Shown: positions 10,546 to 23,136, numbered from the stretch's first letter. The stretch: DNA of 64,000 nucleotides from Holothuria scabra (GCA_037179385.1 CM074185.1:14082866-14146865), one strand, 5' to 3'. The notes: generated by a model not told the origin, from the letters alone. Translations and numbers: made by a program.

Positions 10546-11554
10546 TGTCTACCAGTGTCCCCCCACCCCGGCAAAATCATTATGCACCCCAGTTTCCCAC
10601 TAAAACAAAAAGTCTGGTGAGGCCACTGTGGCCATGGGGTATATATTTCTTAACACCAGGTGAACTTTTGTGTAATACCAAGCTATTATAATCACAAAAT
10701 CATACAAGAGTAATTGCAGCTGTTGCATCAAGTTTCCAAAAATTTGCAATCACCACCCTGGATGTCATGCTCAACATGCAGACTTGTTTAAAAACTCATT
10801 CCATGTCCTGATTATTTTAATCTCATCCTTGAATCATCCTTTTTTAGGTAACTCTAGAGGATTGTACCTTAATAGCAGGTGTCCAATAGATGTTCTCTTT
10901 CAATACATACAGTTCTCTTTAAACACATGTATGTTGTTATGTACATAGCTACAGAAAGATGAAGGTGCAGGAATTAATGCACATCTGCCAAGCGGGCAAA
11001 CTGTACAGTACCTCAGCAGGTAAGAAATTCTACATGCGTTCTTGGGAATAATTAAAACATAAACCTACAGTACTGTACCTGCTGTTCTGCCACTGCCATA
11101 GGTAAATCCTATACCTGCAAATGTGATACCCTGGGCAAGTCCATGGTGTAAAACCATCTCATATTTCTATTGCAATGAATTATATCACAGTTACTTGCTT
11201 GAATATGACCCTGGCACTAAATTTTATACCTGTATATTATAATTAATGTTTTCTGCATGGTGTATGGACAAAGGGAATAAAATCTTACAGTAAAATATCT
11301 TTCGTAACATGTAGCTATAGTACTTACAGTGCAGCAATATGTAATTTACCATGTAAGATCTACAATATTTGCATTATATACTGAAGTGGAAATACAGTTA
11401 ACCTTTAGCACTGTATCAAAGACCCAAAAGAAGCATGTGACCAGGAATGCAGACTTGAGAGTGTCTAGGAAGAGGTCAAAAAGTCACATCCCCTCTCAAA
11501 AAAAGAAAAGCTGCAACTACAGTAGCAGTTTTGTGAGCACTAATAAATATATAT
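10546..11554. other. No gene seen
   Basis: AT-rich sequence with scattered TACTGTA motifs. A small exon-like stretch on the minus strand near 11060-11150 was considered and not accepted (see rejected items). Confidence 0.4.
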
Positions 11555-13850
11555 CAGGGATGATTTTTAAGCAACTGAAATTGGTTGTCCAAAGGACAAC
11601 CAGCTGAGAGAATTTGGTTGTCCTCCCAAAAATTTAGTCGTCCTCCACAAAAGACATGTAAAAACAAGAAAGTTGTGCAATGTGTATTTTGTGGTTACAA
11701 GACAATTCTTTTATTTTTATTGCACTGGCTGCTATTTGAATTGCATTATATCTAGCGTGAAAGTCACTTTCTTGAAAACACGCATGAAAGGGGAAAACCA
11801 TAACGGACAGAAACACGAAGACAAAAACCTACTGTATACACAGTGAGAACACCTGCATACAATACACTTAAATGGGCCTAGTCAATTCAGAGCCCCTGCG
11901 GCTTTTTGTTCAATACACCATTTCCAAGAATCTAGACTGAGTGATAGTAATACCCGAACTAACAGTTGGGGAATCTGCGAGACGACAGAAGTCTGACCTC
12001 CCTGATCATTGCTACCCCCCCCCCCACCCCACATTTTATTCATCACTTACTCAAGGACGGACAAAAGACATTTTATCTCCTAATAACTTCCCACTGTTCG
12101 GTAGACACAATAATTATGTGATCTTTAGACACCCTATTCGTATATTAGAACATGCAGTTGTACCGTCAAAATATGGTGCATTAATACCACTCTTGAACAG
12201 TAGCCTACATATCACGATTTTTGAAACTCATTCCTTTTGAATCAAAATCTGACAATTGTAAGCATGAAGTGTCTAATGAACAAAATGCCTTTAGTAAAAG
12301 CTTGTTTGTTTCAGCTTTAATAGTGTCTGACCCATTATGCTATAATCGGTAATACAGTACCCTTAAACCGATTATTTAATTCAACTATTGACCCGATGCC
12401 GATTATTAGAAAGAGGGAAGTCACCGTGACATGTTTGTCTCTTAAGCCCCTTGCATCTTGTATATCGTATTACCGAAACCAGTTCAGGGTGGAAAATACT
12501 GGGAATCGATACGAACGGAACATCTCTTTTGTATAGGCGTAATATTTTCACTTCAAAAGTGGAGATACAAATCAACTGTTAATACAGTTGAATTTTTTGC
12601 AGTCGATGTCACATGCCCTTTGACAATTTAGCTCTAAGGCCAACATCATGCTTTGTTTAGTTTTCATCCCCCAATCATGTCGGAACATTTGCTGTTGCGT
12701 TAACATACTCAGGGAGCTGTTCCGCAACAGCTCCCTTATATACTGTAGCTACTCTCCCGCTTTCATAAACCTCGTGTAGAACAATCATGATAATCTAGCA
12801 GTTCTGGGCAGCACAACAAATGCACCCGATTAACGTATCTTATGGTTCCTTCCGGATATAAATATCCCTGTATATTGTTAGCAGTTCTTGTCCAGAACTT
12901 ACATCTAGTTTAAAAAGAATGTGAGACTGAAATGCACGTAAGTCCGATCCCCGAAAAATCCACATATGCTGAGATTTAAGATGCCGTTTCTAGGTGAATT
13001 TAGCACGGGGCTCGCCCGGCTTCGCTAACCGGCTAGATAAGCATGACAAGTGCGGTCTTCGTAACACAAACTCAACGGGAAAATCTCGAGACCGAGTATT
13101 TTCACACACTAAATCACAAAGGCGAAGGCACGAGTTGTGATTGGCTAGCTACAATCAACGCAACTGAACCAATCACGATGCAAGGGCCAATTTAAATTTT
13201 GCAATGGATCCTATGCACATAATGTCGACGAGCAAAACATGATGCCTTGTTTGACGGTAACTTTTTATGTTTGTGATTATAAGTGCATCCCGTTTTGGCA
13301 AGAAGTTAAAGGATTAAGTTTTTACAGGAATTTTAACGACACTAAGAGCAACTTTCAAGTTGCAAATAATTGGTGGTAATGATCAGTTGAATGGAGATAT
13401 TTTACCGCTGCAAATGATTAACCAATAACGGAATAATTGGCTCGATGCTGTTTACATAACAACAAAGAGGGGGGAACAGTCCTTTCAAAGAATTTTTCGC
13501 CCTAGCACATTGAACATAATCCCATAGAATGAGCACGTTTTGTACAGTTCAGCTGAAACGATCATACACGAGGCTGCTTGTTTGGCCTTGCGCATACCGT
13601 GGTCTCCAGTGTTGTTTTGTTCTGGTGTGCTATTCGTGAAGGTATAGAAAAGTGTTTTGGTGTGCGGGTTCATGAAATGTTAAGATGTTTTGGTTGCATG
13701 GGAGTGTTTGCTGTATGCTTTGTGCCTCAATATACATTACCATATGTAAAAATTGGTCGTCCAAAGGACAACCTTAGGGGGTTACTTTGGTTGTCCTGCA
13801 GAAATTTTGGGCGTCTTGGACGACCGGACGACCGCTAAAATTCATCCCTG
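11555..13850. mobile_element. hAT-like non-autonomous element with GGTTGTCC subterminal repeats
   Basis: The ends are CAGGGATGATTTTTA and TAAAATTCATCCCTG, with TATAT directly before and after (11550-11554, 13851-13855). Within about 100 bases of each end the unit GG(T/C)(T/C)GTCC and its complement occur repeatedly, including the fold-back TTGGTTGTCCAAAGGACAACC-type block at both ends (about 11580-11600 and 13752-13772). No transposase frame is seen in the 2296 bases. The arrangement fits a non-autonomous DNA transposon with transposase-binding repeats. Confidence 0.8.
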
Positions 13851-13855
13851 TATAT

Positions 13856-14710
13856 GATATGGTAGGCTACTAAATTGCATCTATAGTCTCCTTGAAAAAG
13901 ACAAAAACATTCCAAAGGGAACACCACTTCCCTGATTAAGACCCCTTCACAAACTACAATGAAGCATCACTAAAGAATGCTTTATAAGAATAGCCACATG
14001 CCTGGCAATGACTGATTAGTCAAATTAATTTGTATTACAAGAATTAATAGCCAAAATATTTTGGTGATCCAACCATACACATGTGTGTGATGAAACTGTC
14101 TAGTCTGTTAAATATTTTGTAGTATCTGACCCATCCACTGTACCCTACAAAACAGTTAATTACAATTTGATGTGAAGTTTAATGTATCAGGGAACTTAAA
14201 GCCTGATGGTTGCACGAAACCATTGAAAATAATCAGTTTTTTACCCATGGGAAATTTGGACAGTATGACAGTGAGCTACAGTATATGATCAATATGAAAC
14301 ATATGCCTGTAAAGAGGATGCAATTAACCCAATTTTGAGGAAAGCAATCACAAGCATATGCTCCACTATAGTAATTTCAAGATCTCAGCGACACAGTATG
14401 TCACACATATGTGAGATGCATTTCAATATAATGTACTTGTAAAACAATTGACAACATGAAGTAATTAGGAGTGTATTAAACCACAAAAGTTCAAATGATA
14501 AGACTTAAAAACAAAAATAATTTTGTAAATTATGCTGTTTTCAGGTTGTACTCCATGGTCACAATTCGTAGGCATTTTCATTTTTTAAAAGTCAATTTCT
14601 ACTATGTTCATACTGCACCTCAACACAACATTCAATGAGACCTGTACAGTACATGATAACTTGAAATCATTGTGTTGAGAAGTGCAGTAAACACTAATTG
14701 AATGTTTTTA
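13856..14710. other. No gene seen
   Basis: AT-rich, no open frame with protein-like content and no repeat structure recognised. Confidence 0.5.
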
Positions 14711-14830
14711 TCAGTGCCAAAGTACATATAATTTCGGCACCAAAGTACATTTTTGTCCGCGCAAAAGTACACTTTGTTGGTACCAAAGTACATTATCGTC
14801 GGAACATAGAGACACTGGAACATAGGGACA
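14711..14830. repeat. Minisatellite of CCAAAGTACAT units followed by GGAACATAG units
   Basis: Four imperfect ~20-base units carry (C)CAAAGTACA(T/C). They pass directly into two ~17-base units with GGAACATAG(A/G)GACA. The second unit type is the same motif that makes up the minisatellite at 35103-35262. Confidence 0.75.
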
Positions 14831-14885
14831 TCCCCCACCTGTTACAGTATGTAGCCATACACATTGTAAGCACACCATGCAACTA

Positions 14886-15076
14886 CAATCCTGGACAAAA
14901 ATACATGGGACAGTCCCCCGCTCCCCCGTTCAATGTTGCAATTTTTGAAATTTTGAGAATATTTTGTCGAGAACAACATTGAACTACGGGGGAGGGGATT
15001 TTGGAAAACCAACGAGTCTCTGCATACGTGTTGCTACATTTGGGCAAAAATGTCCCATCATTTTTGTCCAGGATTG
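14886..15076. mobile_element. TA-flanked palindromic MITE (Tc1/mariner-like)
   Basis: TA dinucleotides flank inverted ends CAATCCTGGACAAAAAT and ATTTTTGTCCAGGATTG, which continue as ATGGGACA/TGTCCCAT. A second inverted pair lies inside (CCGTTCAATGTTG / CAACATTGAACTACGG), so most of the 191 bases can fold on itself. No coding capacity. The TA duplication fits Tc1/mariner; the assignment is by structure only. Confidence 0.8.
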
Positions 15077-15121
15077 TAGCATGGAAGCAGGGCCTCCTTT
15101 CATTAGCTGCAATAGCAGGGT

Positions 15122-15304
15122 GTGCTATCAATCATCAAAATGGTGACACAGGCCCCAGAAAATGCTGTGCCATTAGTGGGAACCCTGAACACTGAAAGTG
15201 TAGTTTCGGTTAAAAGTGTTTTCAAATTTGGAAAGGCTCTGGATAGGTTTTGGGCTGGCCAAGAGATTGTGTATAACTATGAAGCTGATTTGTATGTTAA
15301 GTAA
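15122..15304 (+). pseudogene. Possible LINE polymerase C-terminal remnant
   Basis: A short frame ends with FKFGKALDRFWAGQEIVYNY and a TAA at about 15302. The pattern F-K-x-x-L-D-x-F-W-x-x-Q-x-x-x-Y is common at the C-terminus of non-LTR (L2/CR1-like) polymerases in invertebrates. The following ~180 bases have no frame and could be the 3' tail. No RT core is present, so this would be a heavily 5'-truncated copy. Confidence 0.4.
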
Positions 15305-16639
15305 TTGGCTAGTAGGGCAGTCACCCATCTGCCAATAGCTTGCCATTAATGCTACATTTGCTATGGAGGTTACTTAAGGTGATGAAGATGTGGACAAAGA
15401 GGTCTTTTAGACCTTGGTCCACTGAGGTTCCTACAGTAATCATCTATAGTTACTTTGATGAAATGCAACAACACACCAACACAACACGATCAACTCTATA
15501 ATTAGATTTTAAAATAATGTTTCAAATACCATGCATGGTCAAGTTTGATTTCAAATACAATTTGAATACAGTGCAGGTCCTTTCCTTTATAAGCTCCTTA
15601 AAACAGGCTGGATTTTCTCCATGTGCTGGGGTACATTTCACAATCCCCAGTCCCCAAGGGGGCATAGGTCTACCCTACAATTAAAGTGATTTCATATGGA
15701 CCAATGGTCCATTGGTCCACTAAAGTGGCAGTCTCCGGTAATGTGTTACAATGTAAACTGCACTAGTTACATTTTTGGGGGAAGGGGAGGGAACTACATT
15801 TTTCTTTGGTGGCATTTAGGCGGGGTCAGTTATAATATTGTCCAGCTTTCTTCATGTCATACACAAATACAGCTGCAGTAGAGAAGTATAAATTGGATGC
15901 CTGTTTCATTCAGCGATCTTTCTTTCTCATACTTGTCCTTATTTATCACTTTACTACCGTACCTCCTTTCCCCAATTGTCAGCTGGTCTGTCCAGCTTTT
16001 AGTATTTGGAGCTGTAGGACCAGGGGTGCTAAAAAACAGCTCTACAAGTAGATATATTTCTTGAAAATCATAATAGAATAAGACTTAATGAAAGGATTTT
16101 ATAGGCACTACTGTACTTTTTTGCAAACTTCTGACCATTTGAGAACAAAATCACAGGTCATAAAATTCCCAAATGTCTCAACTTAAAAAAGTTTTTGACA
16201 AGGTTCACATGGGAAAAGTGTCCTAGTTTAATACATTTTGTTCAGAGAAGACAGAATGCAGAGAAACAGAGCATGCAGGCCAACTAGTCTTTCTTTGTTA
16301 ATTCTATTTGTAAGAAGTTTTGATAGAAGTTTACACTATTGTCATTGACAATGGGAGTTTCCAATTGTTGGGAAGGTTGTAAGCTCTGTGTAAACAGACT
16401 GTTAAAGGAATTACTAAAGATGCTGACAAATGGGTAAATATTTAAACTGTAAATTATATAAAGCATGGTGTAAAAGATAAATGTTCTGCATACAATGGGC
16501 ATACAATTAGAATGATAGCTAGTGTTATTGTTGTACACAGACTACTTGTTGTAAAGCAGCTAGTGTACAACATAACACTAGAGAGATAAAACTGCAGCAG
16601 AGAAATGATGTATGGATACCTGTGCAAGGTTTTTTTTTT
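15305..16639. other. No gene supported
   Basis: AT-rich. A near-perfect palindrome GGACCAATGGTCCATTGGTCC occurs at about 15698-15718. One possible terminal exon on the minus strand (16284-16413) was noted but not accepted. Confidence 0.4.
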
Positions 16640-17135
16640 TTTTTTGAGAGGTGGCCACCTCACACTTTTGACTACAACCTCATTACAAACTGTAAAACTA
16701 ATACAAGCACTACCATAGTGGTAGTCTGACTAGTCTCTAACCACCCTATTGGAGGCAAAGCTTACATTATTTTACCTCATGGATTACAGTAGTACCATGC
16801 ACCTCACAACTCTAAATCTCATGGGAAACCTGATCTGCTCATGCTTGAGCAGTTGTACACATTTAGCTAATTGCCCCCTGACAACCAACGTTTGGAGTCA
16901 CTTGCAACTTCCTCAGTCCCTGTGACATCATGTGACCTCATGCAGGATTGTCCCACGGCTGGTGGGGAAGATTTTGCATAAGAAATTTAGAGGTAGTCTC
17001 CCACCTTATTGGTGGCAAAGCTTTATACATCATTTTACCTCATGGACTGGTACCACCTCACATTACATCTTAATCCCATCAGAAACCCTGTTACCCCATT
17101 GTCCACTGAGCAACCAATGTTTGGGGTAACTTATG
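16640..17135. repeat. ~260-bp tandem repeat, first block
   Basis: Blocks ATTGG(A/T)GGCAAAGCTT, TTTTACCTCATGGA, GAGCAACCAA(T/C)GTTTGG and TCATGTGACCTCATG recur in the same order about every 260 bases. The repeat continues at 18232-18647 and 19374-19520, interrupted by two mobile elements. No coding capacity. Confidence 0.8.
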
Positions 17136-18231
17136 CAGGGATGAGCCTGGTCTAATAAAAAAATCACTGAACATTGCTGGGCATACATGACTGACGCCTA
17201 AGGCGTCAGTCAGAGCGCAAAGCGTGCCGCTTTAACAGGTGGGGTCCAGGGGCCTGCCGTAGGGCCCCTGGTGGGGTCCTGGGGCTAAGCCCCGGTGGGG
17301 GTTCCAGGGGGCGAAGCCCCCGGAAGCTCTGAGAAAATAGAGTATTCAAGACATCATTTGGAGGCCTATTTTAATCAGTACATTGGTAAAATAAAACACT
17401 CCAAGAAAAGTTTTCTGTCAAAATAGGCCTAGGCATAGGCTAGGCCTAGCCTAAGCTATGCCTAACGTTAGGCTAGACCCTAAGTAGGCCCAGCCTACAC
17501 TGAAGCATGTCAAGTTGAACAGTTCTTCAATCGCTGTAAAACTTGTCTCAGTGGTGAAGATATCCATCAATCCCGATTACAAAACCTTGCGATAGCTGTA
17601 ACGTTAAGTTGTAACAACTAACGTTACGATGTTGTATAAAGTTAGGCCTAACGTTAGACCTAGGCTAGGCTAGGCCTACAGTATGCTGTTTCAAAGTTGC
17701 TCATCTTGCGAATGAAATTGCCGGAATGGCTCACGATTGCACCACATTAATTCACTTCAGACTATCACTTTTCGATATCTAAAGAAGTTCTTTCTCTATC
17801 CAAGACCAATATTCCATTTATATTAAAAACTGTCACATCAACTTTATAAGCGGCCGACTCATTTTCCGATCGATCACAGCACAGGTTACTGCATCATGCG
17901 GCATGATACTGCTAGTGCTACAGTCAACTGCTGATGATCGTGACAACTTACACATGCACAGATTTACGTACTGAACTTACGTACGTGCGCATGGTGCATG
18001 ATAAACGTGATTCACTTTGACTGGGAGTATTACAACTCCCTGCAGGCAGGATAAGCAATGATGGAGCTTGCAGCGGTAACGTCAGTAATAGTCCGGGGAG
18101 TTACAGTACAAGAGCAACGACCCACTGAAAAATAATGCTGTCAGAAAACCACGGAAATTGGGAAAGGTAAATCACGGAGGCAGGAAAAAAATCACGGAAA
18201 TCCGCGAATTCACGGAAAAAGCTCATCCCTG
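17136..18231. mobile_element. hAT-like non-autonomous element (copy 2)
   Basis: Nearly identical over its length to 5405-6489, with the same CAGGGATGAGC/GCTCATCCCTG ends. It is flanked by CTTATG at 17130-17135 and 18232-18237, a 6-base duplication like copy 1. It has split one unit of the ~260-bp tandem repeat. Differences from copy 1 are a few substitutions and short indels (for example near 17630-17690), so the family moved recently. Confidence 0.9.
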
Positions 18232-18647
18232 CTTATGACTTCCTCAGTCACTGTGATCTCATGTGACCTCATGATTGTCCCAGGGCTAGTGGGGAAGATT
18301 TTGCAAAAGAAGAGGTACTGTAGTCTCCCAGTCTATTGGTGGCAAAGCTTACATCATTTTACCTCACGGGCTAGTCCCACCTCACACCCTCTTACTCCCA
18401 TCAGTATGATACCCTGTAATTAATGATCTGCCCATGCAAAAAACAGTTGTAGTTACCCAATTGTCCACTGAGCAACCAATGTTTGGGGTCACTTGTGACT
18501 TCCTCAGTCACTGTGATCTCATGTGACCTCATGAAGGATTGTCCCAGGGCTAGTGGGGAAGATTTTGCAAAAGAAGGAGTAGTCTACCCCCCCTCCCTAT
18601 TGGTGGCAAAGCTTACATCATTTTACCTTACTGGCAAGTACCACCTT
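18232..18647. repeat. ~260-bp tandem repeat, second block
   Basis: Two more units with ATTGGTGGCAAAGCTTACAT, CCCAGGGCTAGTGGGGAAG and GAGCAACCAATGTTTGGGG. The block starts in the target duplication of the upstream element and stops where the DIRS fragment begins. Confidence 0.8.
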
Positions 18648-19373
18648 GTGCACGTGTGACACGCGGGGCAGACAGCATGAGGGTCCCACCCCTTACCCGG
18701 GCGGAACTGGGAGCACAAGGCACAACGTGGACCCGGCTCCATGGCGGAAGGAGACTCAAGGGGAGAAGAGAACCAAACCACAATACAACAATAATAACAA
18801 CAATAAGAACTCCTAACAGACTAGGCAACAGTACAAGCCTAGCTCAGGAATTAAGAAAGCAATAAATGCTTAAAATACTGGGGCAAAGACCTTGGAGGAA
18901 CAAGCCAACAATACGAACAAAAGCTTAGGAATGAAAGCAAGAAGGCTTGTTAAAGTAGCGCGTGCAAAGCACAAGGCTACCCAAAAACACGTAGTAAGAA
19001 GCGTTTGGCTAGGAGGCCTAAGCTCCGAACCAAAACGGGAAGCCTACGGCAAAAAACTAAGCCCGAAAAACCTGCCACGAGACCTCAAATGGAAACGGGA
19101 AAGGGTCTACGGGATTAAGGAACAGTAAGTTAACAAAATAACGACACTTAGCTGAATTCCTGGACAGAAGAAGTGCAGAAAGCTGACAAAATCCGGCCTC
19201 ACGATAACCTCCGAGGTAGCAAAGACTAGCGCGGAAGGGTAATGAGGACGATCGTCTAGTTGTGCGGGGCGAAGTGAGGGCGCGGTGCTAGAACTTTTCC
19301 GAGTAGCGCGCGGAGCGCTGGTAATATGCAATTAAGATGTAGCAAGGGGTAAGTATATGTCAGCAATGTGAAT
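18648..19373 (-). mobile_element. Truncated DIRS copy (Gag start and terminal region only)
   Basis: This matches 5230-5404 joined to 6490-7053 of the large copy, without the 1085-base insertion. It keeps the Gag start codon region, the antisense ORF and the outer end (TGCAATTAAGATGTAGCAAG). It breaks off inside the Gag Cys/His domain at 18648. It is inserted in the ~260-bp tandem repeat. Nothing here can encode enzymes. The break could be a deletion after insertion, or an incomplete copy. Confidence 0.9.
18892..19128 (+). other. Conserved antisense ORF in DIRS terminal region (copy 2)
   Basis: Same frame as 6572-6808 with one residue different (Trp for Arg in the RSVWLGG stretch). Strongly basic, opposite to Gag, unknown function; may not be translated. 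Confidence 0.3.
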
Positions 19374-19520
19374 CCTCTTAATCCCATCAGAAACCCTGTA
19401 ATTAATGATTTGCCCATACCAAAACAGTTGTAGTTACCCAATTTTCCACTGAGCAACCATTGTTTGGGGTCACTTGTCACTTTCTGGGTCACCTCATGTG
19501 ACTCAGGATTGTCCCCAAGA
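19374..19520. repeat. ~260-bp tandem repeat, last partial unit
   Basis: CCTCTTAATCCCATCAGAAA, GTTGTAGTTACCCAATT and GAGCAACCATTGTTTGGGG continue the repeat broken at 18647. The array decays after about 19520. Confidence 0.7.
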
Positions 19521-19919
19521 TTATGCAGGAGCTCACAAGAGGTTGCAAGTTGCAACTAGGAGCCGCAAGATTTTGGAGCATGTACGGTTTAAGCTTTTCA
19601 GCATCTCGCAATCTTGCCTTGCAAACTACCTACTCTATCCCAAACTTAACAAATGTAAGCCATACACACAAATAATATTCATTCGAAAAAAAATTCTCAC
19701 TCAGAAAGATGTTTGATGGAGGAAAAGATATGATTGTAAAACAACTGGAGAAGACACTGTACTGCTCTACAGTAGGGTAGTAGAGGTGAGGTTGAAGGGG
19801 AAGGATTGGAAAAGGTGGGGGAGGGGGGCATAACACAAGCAATAAGATGATGATCGATACCCAAAGTCCATTCTGTAGGATAAAAATTGTATGAAATGAG
19901 TCAAAACTGCAACACATAC
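19521..19919. other. Intron of the SAM-like gene
   Basis: No exon seen. A GAAGGGGAAGGATTGG-type purine stretch lies at 19790-19830. Confidence 0.4.
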
Positions 19920-20035
19920 CTCCATCATGTCATACTTTTTGAAGATGGTTTCATATTCTTCCAGATCCAGGGTCTTCAACCACTGATCAGTGGTGAGGTT
20001 AAAGGTTGTCATACCGTCCTTTGTCTTCAGACCAC
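19920..20035 (-). CDS. Exon with start of a SAM-like domain (host gene, last exon seen)
   Basis: 116-bp internal exon. The acceptor is TTGTTTCCATTGTAG before 20035 and the donor G|GTATGT follows 19920. It starts with two bases of a split codon and ends on a codon border. The peptide contains TTDQWLKTLDLEEYETIFKKYD, of which the WL-x3-L-x-L-x2-Y-x3-F pattern is that of the first two helices of a SAM domain, a small helical protein-interaction module. The rest of the domain must lie in a downstream exon, not found in the lower 19.9 kb, so the next intron is long or the exon is beyond the window. Joins in phase with the exon at 23137-23229. The protein family is not recognised. Confidence 0.65.
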
Positions 20036-23000
20036 CTACAATGGAAACAAATCAGGAATGAACTTGTTAGTTACAGTCAATACTGTAAGATGGGATTTAA
20101 TAAGACCCAGACATGAATACTGTATAGTCCAATACTGTTTCAAATATGCTTAAAAGTTTAGATTCAAATACAGTATGGTTTGAATACAGAAAGATTCCAG
20201 TCCTCCGTTTAAATCTCCCCTTATGACAAACAGGGAATACCATTGGCATATTATACAACCCCCAATCCACGGAGCATGAAATAAAATACGTATCTAAAAG
20301 AAATTTGTCCTTGAACTATTAACTGTATCTCATGACATTGAAAGTTTTTGTGTGAATATTTGGACTTGCTCATGTATATCGCCATATTTTGCAAGAAAGT
20401 TGGAATATTTTGGAAATATGGCAAGGTAAGGTCAAAATCACCTCACCACCTATTGCAGTAGTATACAGTAATATTTTTTTCCATTCGCGTTTAACTTTTG
20501 TTTAAAATATAACAGAATTGTCGACAAATCAGACAATTTATAGATTCATCGTGGCCATCTTGGTGTGACTTTTTTGTCCCAGTCTGTTGCAACCAGCTAC
20601 AGAATAGGACGTACTGGTTACATGCTAAGTCCATGTATATAAGTGCATGGTCACATTATATAGGCTGACGTAAAACGTTATCCACAAAAACAAATCCAAA
20701 AGCCTATCCCACAATCATGTTGTCAAATGCTATAAATTGCAAAAGGGCCTAAGCATGGGGTAATATCTACCACCCCAAATAATTGGATTTCTACGTGTAT
20801 GTGCTCCTTTTAAACAAAAAATTATACAAAATAAAAAAACCTAAAAATCAGAAAGTTATAATCTTGGAAAAGAAAAGTGTAGGCTATGTGACGAATAATG
20901 GTAGCAGGATTTTTATAAACAATGCAACCACTCAATGAAATTCCCACAAAAAAAAATTGTGTGAAATAACAGCAGATTCACAGTTTTTTTCCTTCTCTGT
21001 GAAGTAAATATTGTTTATGAATGAATAATTGCAATCTATTTCATCAGTAAAAACCATGAGCCATGTAAACAACCCATTGATAGTCCATTTTCTTCAGAGA
21101 AGAGTGTCATTACAGTAGAAATACGAACAGGTATGTACTGTGTAACTGGCTATATATAATCACTACATTTGTTTCTTTACATGCACTGTAAGTAGTTTGA
21201 AGTTTCAAACTACAGGTAGCAACTTGCTTAAATTAAAACTAATATCGCTATTGTGCAGGCTTTAAAAATAAGTTAATACCTGCATGAAATATCTAATGTT
21301 CCAAGACATCAACTTGAATTGGATTGATCAAACAAACCTGGTTTCTCCATTTCCCACCCCTACCAAAAATTGGAAATAAACCTATATAAGATTTTTACAT
21401 CATAAATTCTTTACCAAGGAGGCCATAAGCCTATGCCCCCTTCCCCTTCTCCCCCCCCCCCACATTAGAGTAGAGAAAAGATTCTTGAATGGCACTGCAA
21501 CATAAAATAACTATTATACAGCCTGTATGATTACAATTCAAGCTCACTTCCTAAATTTCTCTACTTATTCCTGTAGTCCAGTACTACTGTGCACAAAACA
21601 GGAATACTGTACATTTTGTCCACTATCATAATTTTTTCTTTGAAATCCTCATAAATTAGGCCTACAGGTAAAAAATTTAAAGGCTACATGACCACGCACT
21701 TTCCACACAAAAAGCATCTTAACACTGTTACACACCCTTTATGCATCAATTAAATTTATCTATCACTCTTACCTTTACAGCTGCTAATCCAATTTAATAC
21801 ACAATATACTCTCAGCCCCTCCCTTCAAACTCCAAATATTTAGGCAAGCAGGCTGTACACAGCAGAGTGACGTAAAATGCAAACACTTGCGTCAAGTTCT
21901 CCACCGTTTCATTCATGCAGGTTCTCTCAATGGTAAAATGAATATCAATTCTCACTTTTGCTACCTTCGGTTCGTTGACATGACTTCCACATATTAAAAC
22001 TGCTCTGCCAAAACACAGTGGTACTCTCATGCTAGTAATTCATGTAACACGCAGCACCTTGCAAACAAATCCCTTGCAATATTACACTTTATTTACCGGC
22101 CGGTGTTGTATTGCAGCTCTAAGGATTGTGTTCTTAACAGTACTGAAGCAGCTATTGTGCAGTCAATAAGATGATGTTACTTCTTTTAACTGCTGCAACT
22201 TCTTTCCCCCAAGAAGGTGACTCATTCTAATTCGAAAGCCTGACCATCTGAATGAGTAATATAACATTTGATCAAGCTAGCTTTCCCAGGTTTCCTCACA
22301 GATATTGCAGGCAGTAAGCTTCGTATGGAATATTCAATCACTATAGAAGCATGGAACATGCTTCTGTTCCGAACGAAATTAACATTTAGCAAAGTGTGCC
22401 CCAGAAAGGGACGAATTTAAATCAATGAGGAAATTTTATTGTAAACAACATCCTTATGTTGCCATGGAATTTACAGGATCACACATTCACAGTGGACAAT
22501 CAGTAGGTTTAATATGAAGTACAGAGAGCATCTTAAGATGGTTGATAACATTTAAGGGCAAAAGCAGCTGCCATAAAATTATTTCCAAACAACAGCTTCA
22601 CAAATTTTCCCCTGAAAACTGTCCATATCTTTCATGGAAAGGGGGAGGATGGGGGACCCTGACCCCCACACCTCCCATGACCCAACCTTGCAATGCAAAT
22701 ATCACCTAAAATAGCATTTTTTCTCTCAATTTTTAGACTTTTCCCTTATGTCCAACTCCAACCCCTCCCCCCACCCCACCCCATGACACATGGCTATGCA
22801 TCTAATGCTGATATCCAAATGACAGTAACTAAAGCAGTGATTCATTGTTATCTCCAATCTTTTTTTTTTGCACTTATTTTTTTTTTTTTTTTTTGCCTTT
22901 TGCTTTTTTGTGTTTTTTTTTTTTGAGGATTGTAGGTCTAAACTTTTGTTTTTACAGTACTGATAATGTTACATTTATATAATTTACTACCCCAATCCTA

Positions 23001-23136
23001 AATCTTCCCTATCCCCTCAAAAAAGAGACTACATGCACTAAAGCTAGGGGGCAATGAAGGCCTGAGGAATACTGTATGTGTACAGAATGTTGCAAGCTGT
23101 ATACAGTACTGTACGTACATGAGTAGCATACTGTAC
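20036..23136. other. Intron, no other feature except homopolymer runs
   Basis: AT-rich sequence. Runs of C at 21451-21462 and of T at 22861-22924. A donor-like site on the minus strand near 21772 has no fitting exon. Confidence 0.45.

Noticed and set aside
11060..11150. Minus-strand open stretch (LAQGITFAGIGFTYGSGRT) ending at a GTACAG donor
   Set aside because: Protein-like and with a possible phase to 19920-20035, but it does not continue a SAM domain and the acceptor has no pyrimidine tract; too weak to call.
16284..16413. Possible terminal exon on the minus strand with acceptor GTCAGCATCTTTAG
   Set aside because: 42 codons and a stop, low-complexity peptide; starts in a phase not offered by the exon at 19920-20035 and not supported otherwise.
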